Shown: one piece after another, positions 31,391-34,793 of the stretch
How positions within the stretch are numbered: the first letter of the stretch is position 1
Layout: each line of letters opens with the position of its first letter
Made by a program: the position numbers and the translations under genes
Origin: Ophiothrix spiculata
Lineage: Eukaryota > Echinodermata > Ophiuroidea > Amphilepidida > Ophiotrichidae
Length of the DNA: 34,793 nt
Assembly: GCA_000969725.1 (NCBI GenBank)
Contig: JXSR01S017936.1
Direction: 5' to 3' (one strand)
Notes under the pieces: model-generated
What the model was told of the DNA's origin: nothing
Databases searched by the model: none
Seen by the model: only the letters and a program-made list of their open reading frames with translations

Positions 31391-31720
31391 AGCCCAAATA
31401 TTAGCTCCATTGCACTTTAATCATTTAATGAATTTCACTTTCAGCAGATACTTTTTGATCACGATGCTCACTTTCTTCCTGAACATCTCAATCATCAACA
31501 TCGCAAAAGAGCACATACATATTTGTTATTACTCTGCAAAGATAAAGTCAAACAAGCTTTTTGTTCACAAGATATCTATTCTCAGAATGTGTCACAATTC
31601 AGTTGATGAATTATTTCGATTGGGATTAAATATCCTCACTATCGTGTATAAAACATGAGGTTGACTTTGCATACGGTAGTTCTAGGAATCAACAAAGATT
31701 ATATACTGAGAAAATATCTT
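31391..31720 (-). repeat. Array core copy 11, inverted, with type-B tail
   Basis: Reverse complement of the 29260-29550 segment: the type-B motif near 31395-31412, then GCAGATACTTTTTGATCACG, then the core (TGTGTCACAATTCAGTTGAT to CACTATCGTGTATAAAACAT, 31588-31657), then TATATACTGAGAAAATAT at about 31700. It is the only copy on the minus strand and the last in the window. Confidence 0.85.
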
Positions 31721-32798
31721 CCTGAAGTTATCTGCAACCACTTACGGACTTGTGTACACCACAATATTTTAAATAATGAAACCTTCCAAATATCACCTCG
31801 TTTAATATTTTGAGGTTATTTAGGCAAAATTTGAATATTTTGATTCTTCATTGATTTAAACAAAACCAGCGAAATAACATCTTTTGAAATGTCAACACAT
31901 CAAGTTCAAAGTCTTATACAATGGGCATATTTAGAGGTGATACTTAGTACAATTACGTAGTCTACTGGAACTACTTCTTATCAATGGAGTTTTTATGGTT
32001 AAATAACTTTCTAATTTTTATTTTGAAATCAACTTTTAGATAAACTAGAGAGATAAGAATTATATAACACGTGGAAAAGGAGCTGATAAGCGCAATAAAT
32101 TAGAAACGGATATGATCCATGTCAAATTTTCATATCTGTTGAGTACAAACACATTTCTGCATGGTTCTTCATGTTCTATATTAAATATTTCCCGCTTTCA
32201 ATTTTGCTTAAATGGCTTCAGGTACTTGATTTCCGGTTAATTGCATAATACTAACGGAAAAATTGACAGGATACAAATTTAGATTATATTTTGATTTATT
32301 TCGTAATCAATTCATACATGCACTTTCAAGTTCTATGTTTAATTTTATATTTTATTGCATCGTCAAAAAGAATATTACACTCAGTATAAAGCTATATCCA
32401 AAAAGAAGAAAAAACCCAGTATAATAGCTACTTGTACGAAAAGGGAAAACAGCTAATTTTTAGACTATATGTAGAACCCTAACTTGACAGAAACAAGTTG
32501 ATTTTATTCAAGTAACTTTTCTTTGGACCATTGTATGTAACTAAAGAAATAAATGGGTATCGGTTTAGGTACCACCCAAAAGTTCACGGGCATGCAGTGA
32601 TAAATGTTCTACTATTTCAGACCGTGGCCACACTACATATCATGTAATACAGTCGATATAAATGCATCACATCTGAAGAATATATTTTCATATCTACTGA
32701 ATCTACTGAAGATAATAAAGAGAACAATTTCTTCTCATTATTATGTTCTGAGAGGGATATCGGACAGAATACAAAATATCAGATTTTGAACATAAAAA
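31721..32798. other. AT-rich DNA without a gene
   Basis: No array block, repeat or gene recognised. Confidence 0.5.
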
Positions 32799-32957
32799 TG
32801 ATAAAATTTGATTGATTTTTTCGCATGATACTCAAAGATATTGGTCTCGCTATGAGTTTTAGAAATATCGAGCTCGACGCTGTGCGTCTCGCACGATATT
32901 TCGTAAAACTCATAGCTCAACCAATATCTTTTTGTATCAATCCATCCAATTTTATAT
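32799..32957. mobile_element. Hairpin element, GATATTGG/CCAATATC arms (about 160 bp)
   Basis: Arms AAAGATATTGG...GCTATGAGTTTT(A)GAAATATCG and CGATATTTCGTAAAACTCATAGC...CCAATATCTTT pair round a GAGCTCGACGCTGTGCGTCTCG centre. The outer part (ATGATAAAATTTGATTGATT) pairs loosely with AATCCATCCAATTTTATATC. No open frame. Ends approximate. Confidence 0.75.
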
Positions 32958-34793
32958 CAAAGTTTTCAGGGCTGGTTGACGAACACTTTTTTTAAAGAAA
33001 CTACAGACATTGTTCAAAACCCTATATTAGGCATGGTCTAAAAGCCATTTTGAAATAACTGTCAATTGTGTTTGTGGTTTGAAACAACCATGAACTGACT
33101 TTTCACAAGTACAATACGGCTGACTGGAATAAGAATATAAGGTTTTTTAGATATCAAATGCTGCGGTTGACCAGTCAAACTTTCTTTTACATAATGATAA
33201 TAAGGGCACATGAGACGTGACCTGAATACTTTAGGTTTGTCATTTTTGGCGCTTGTAACGGTTCACAGGGCCATTTATTGCGAAAGATAGTTGAGATTGT
33301 TGTATTCATCAACCCACCTTGCACCTATCGACTTAGATTGACCTCCATAGAAAATCATATACAGGTAACATTGACTTTACATAGAATATGACATTGAAAA
33401 GGGCAGATACTTTGATTAAAAAAAATATTTTGTTTCTATTCCAGTCATCTCATCAGTAATATTGGTTTTTGACCCTCCCACCATTACATTTTGAGCTGGT
33501 GTGTGCAGGTTAAATATGCTAAATAATTATAGATCTACACTTCATGCTGGGTCTAGGCAATTTAGTATATCTATAAATTCAAACCTATATAGAATTAACT
33601 CTAGAATTGAAAATAATGTTGGCGATATTTGAAAAGCTTTCAAATCTATTACACAAGACTTCTTAATCTCAAAGATAGACTCTATATGGTTCCTCAAGAT
33701 TGACAAATTACAAATTCAAGTACAAAAAAGAAACGTGTTATTTGTCATTGCTTCATTTTAAGAGAATCACTGACAATGATACCGTACCAAAACCACAACA
33801 ATATTCAGAATGTATAATAAGTATGGCTTGAAACTTGACAATGAACTATGTCTTTTATTCCTAAGAACAAAATATATTATGCAGGTCTAAAAAACACAAA
33901 ATACCAATTTCATCATCCAAGCAAACTATCGCTTGTTGAATAATGACAAATGCATTCAAAATATGGAGGGGAAAAAACTCGGTATACTTTGCCATAATCA
34001 TAATTAATTATGTCATACAAATTGACGACAAGAATTCCGTGTAACCAAAATGGTTCGTTGATAATGTAACCAGTACCACGGAGCGGCGAAAAACTTAAAT
34101 ATAATTTTTAAATCGAAATATGAGAATGACAATAATGTTTTGGGTCAAAAATAAATAAATAAATAAAAATAAAAATTGAACATTGTGCTGTATATGATAT
34201 TGACTCAAGCTGATGTATGATACAAACAGCATAATATACCATCAACATACCTCTTGAATCGTAACAAGGTCGAAACTGTGACAACTTTAACACATCCGAT
34301 AACTTCCGATAACTTTGTATATTTAGTGCTTTTACTATGATTAACAAAGGAATTGGCATGAAGTTGATCATGATAATCTAACTTTGGCAACATAAAAATC
34401 TCGCCAGGTTTACCTCGTTCTACATTGTATAGGCTAGTTTTCATGATTAAAAATGTACAATCACTCAAGAATGAACACAGGTATTTAAAGGAATTGAAAA
34501 AAAAATACAGATGTTAAAAACCAATATAAAGAGAGGAAAGATTTGCGTCTCAAAAAAGTTTTTTAAAACGCTTGAATTATATAGTTTATGCTGAACTGTA
34601 TTTCGCCTCTTATAAGAAAAGTACTCATAAGTATCATAGTCTGTGGGAAAAAAGAAAAAGTGCAAAATGGAGTCTGCACAATTGTTCTTGACTGATTCTT
34701 AGTCTTTGAGACCAATAGATTCCAGAACTGAATGATGCAAAATCCGCATCATTGAGCATTTTGAGAAATCCAAGATAAAACAAAATGGCTGCC
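32958..34793. other. AT-rich DNA without a gene
   Basis: Only a short AATA microsatellite (about 34147-34176) stands out. Three overlapping minus-strand frames of 66-87 codons at 34108-34665 show no family signature and are rich in residues expected from AT-rich noncoding DNA. Confidence 0.5.

Noticed and set aside
31269-31658. Longest open frame (129 codons)
   Set aside because: It starts inside the 475-bp TIR element, crosses its target duplication and ends in the inverted array core; its residues are a by-product of repeats.
16891-31720. CRISPR or satellite array
   Set aside because: Units are kilobase-sized and diverged with irregular spacing; there are no short identical repeats with unique spacers, and the DNA is animal.
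34108-34665. Overlapping minus-strand frames as a gene end
   Set aside because: Three short overlapping frames with no splice signals joining them and no recognisable motif.

Overview
The window is AT-rich animal nuclear DNA, not bacterial. No protein-coding gene could be supported: open frames are all short (longest about 130 codons), begin and end inside repeats, and show no recognisable domain. The one gene recognised with confidence is the microRNA mir-9, at about 3.25-3.33 kb on the + strand. Its 5p arm matches the canonical bilaterian miR-9 at all 23 positions, and its 3p arm resembles miR-79/miR-9*. This makes the source a bilaterian animal. The repeats (pogo-like and CAGGGTGTC-ended MITEs, hairpin MITEs, LINE tails ending in TTGA/TTGAAT, a tRNA-headed SINE relic, an AGGTCA-rich element flanked by GTCTCGCCTG) suggest a marine invertebrate such as a mollusc, echinoderm or hemichordate. 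The phylum cannot be fixed from this sequence.

Layout. From 1 to 2.7 kb: gene-free DNA with one 486-bp TIR element built of TTACGG/CCGTAA motifs. From 2.7 to 3.5 kb: a plausible mir-9 host transcription unit with a TATA box, an initiator 31 bp downstream, and two short introns with good splice signals; the mir-9 hairpin lies inside the second. From 3.5 to 16.7 kb: repeat-rich intergenic or intronic DNA with three copies of a CAGGGTGTC/CAGTGTGTCCC element, a tRNA-derived SINE head, two LINE 3' ends, a palindromic MITE, two copies of a GGCGGCGGA-ended element, the AGGTCA-rich element and a long GAA tract. A 218-base assembly gap (16673-16890) lies in an internally repeated stretch.

From 16.9 to 31.7 kb: a diverged, mostly head-to-tail array of noncoding units of about 1.5-2 kb. 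It is built round a roughly 100-bp core that recurs eleven times, the last time inverted. Younger elements have landed in single units. For three of them the uninterrupted paralogous unit elsewhere in the array serves as the empty site, giving element ends, likely target duplications and relative age. Near the end a 475-bp element with a 9-bp target duplication sits between a half-copy of one hairpin MITE and the inverted core. From 31.7 to 34.8 kb: AT-rich DNA with one hairpin element.

The main biological result is the mir-9 locus. The main structural result is the array with its internal empty/filled site pairs and two small duplications joined by inverted sequence.
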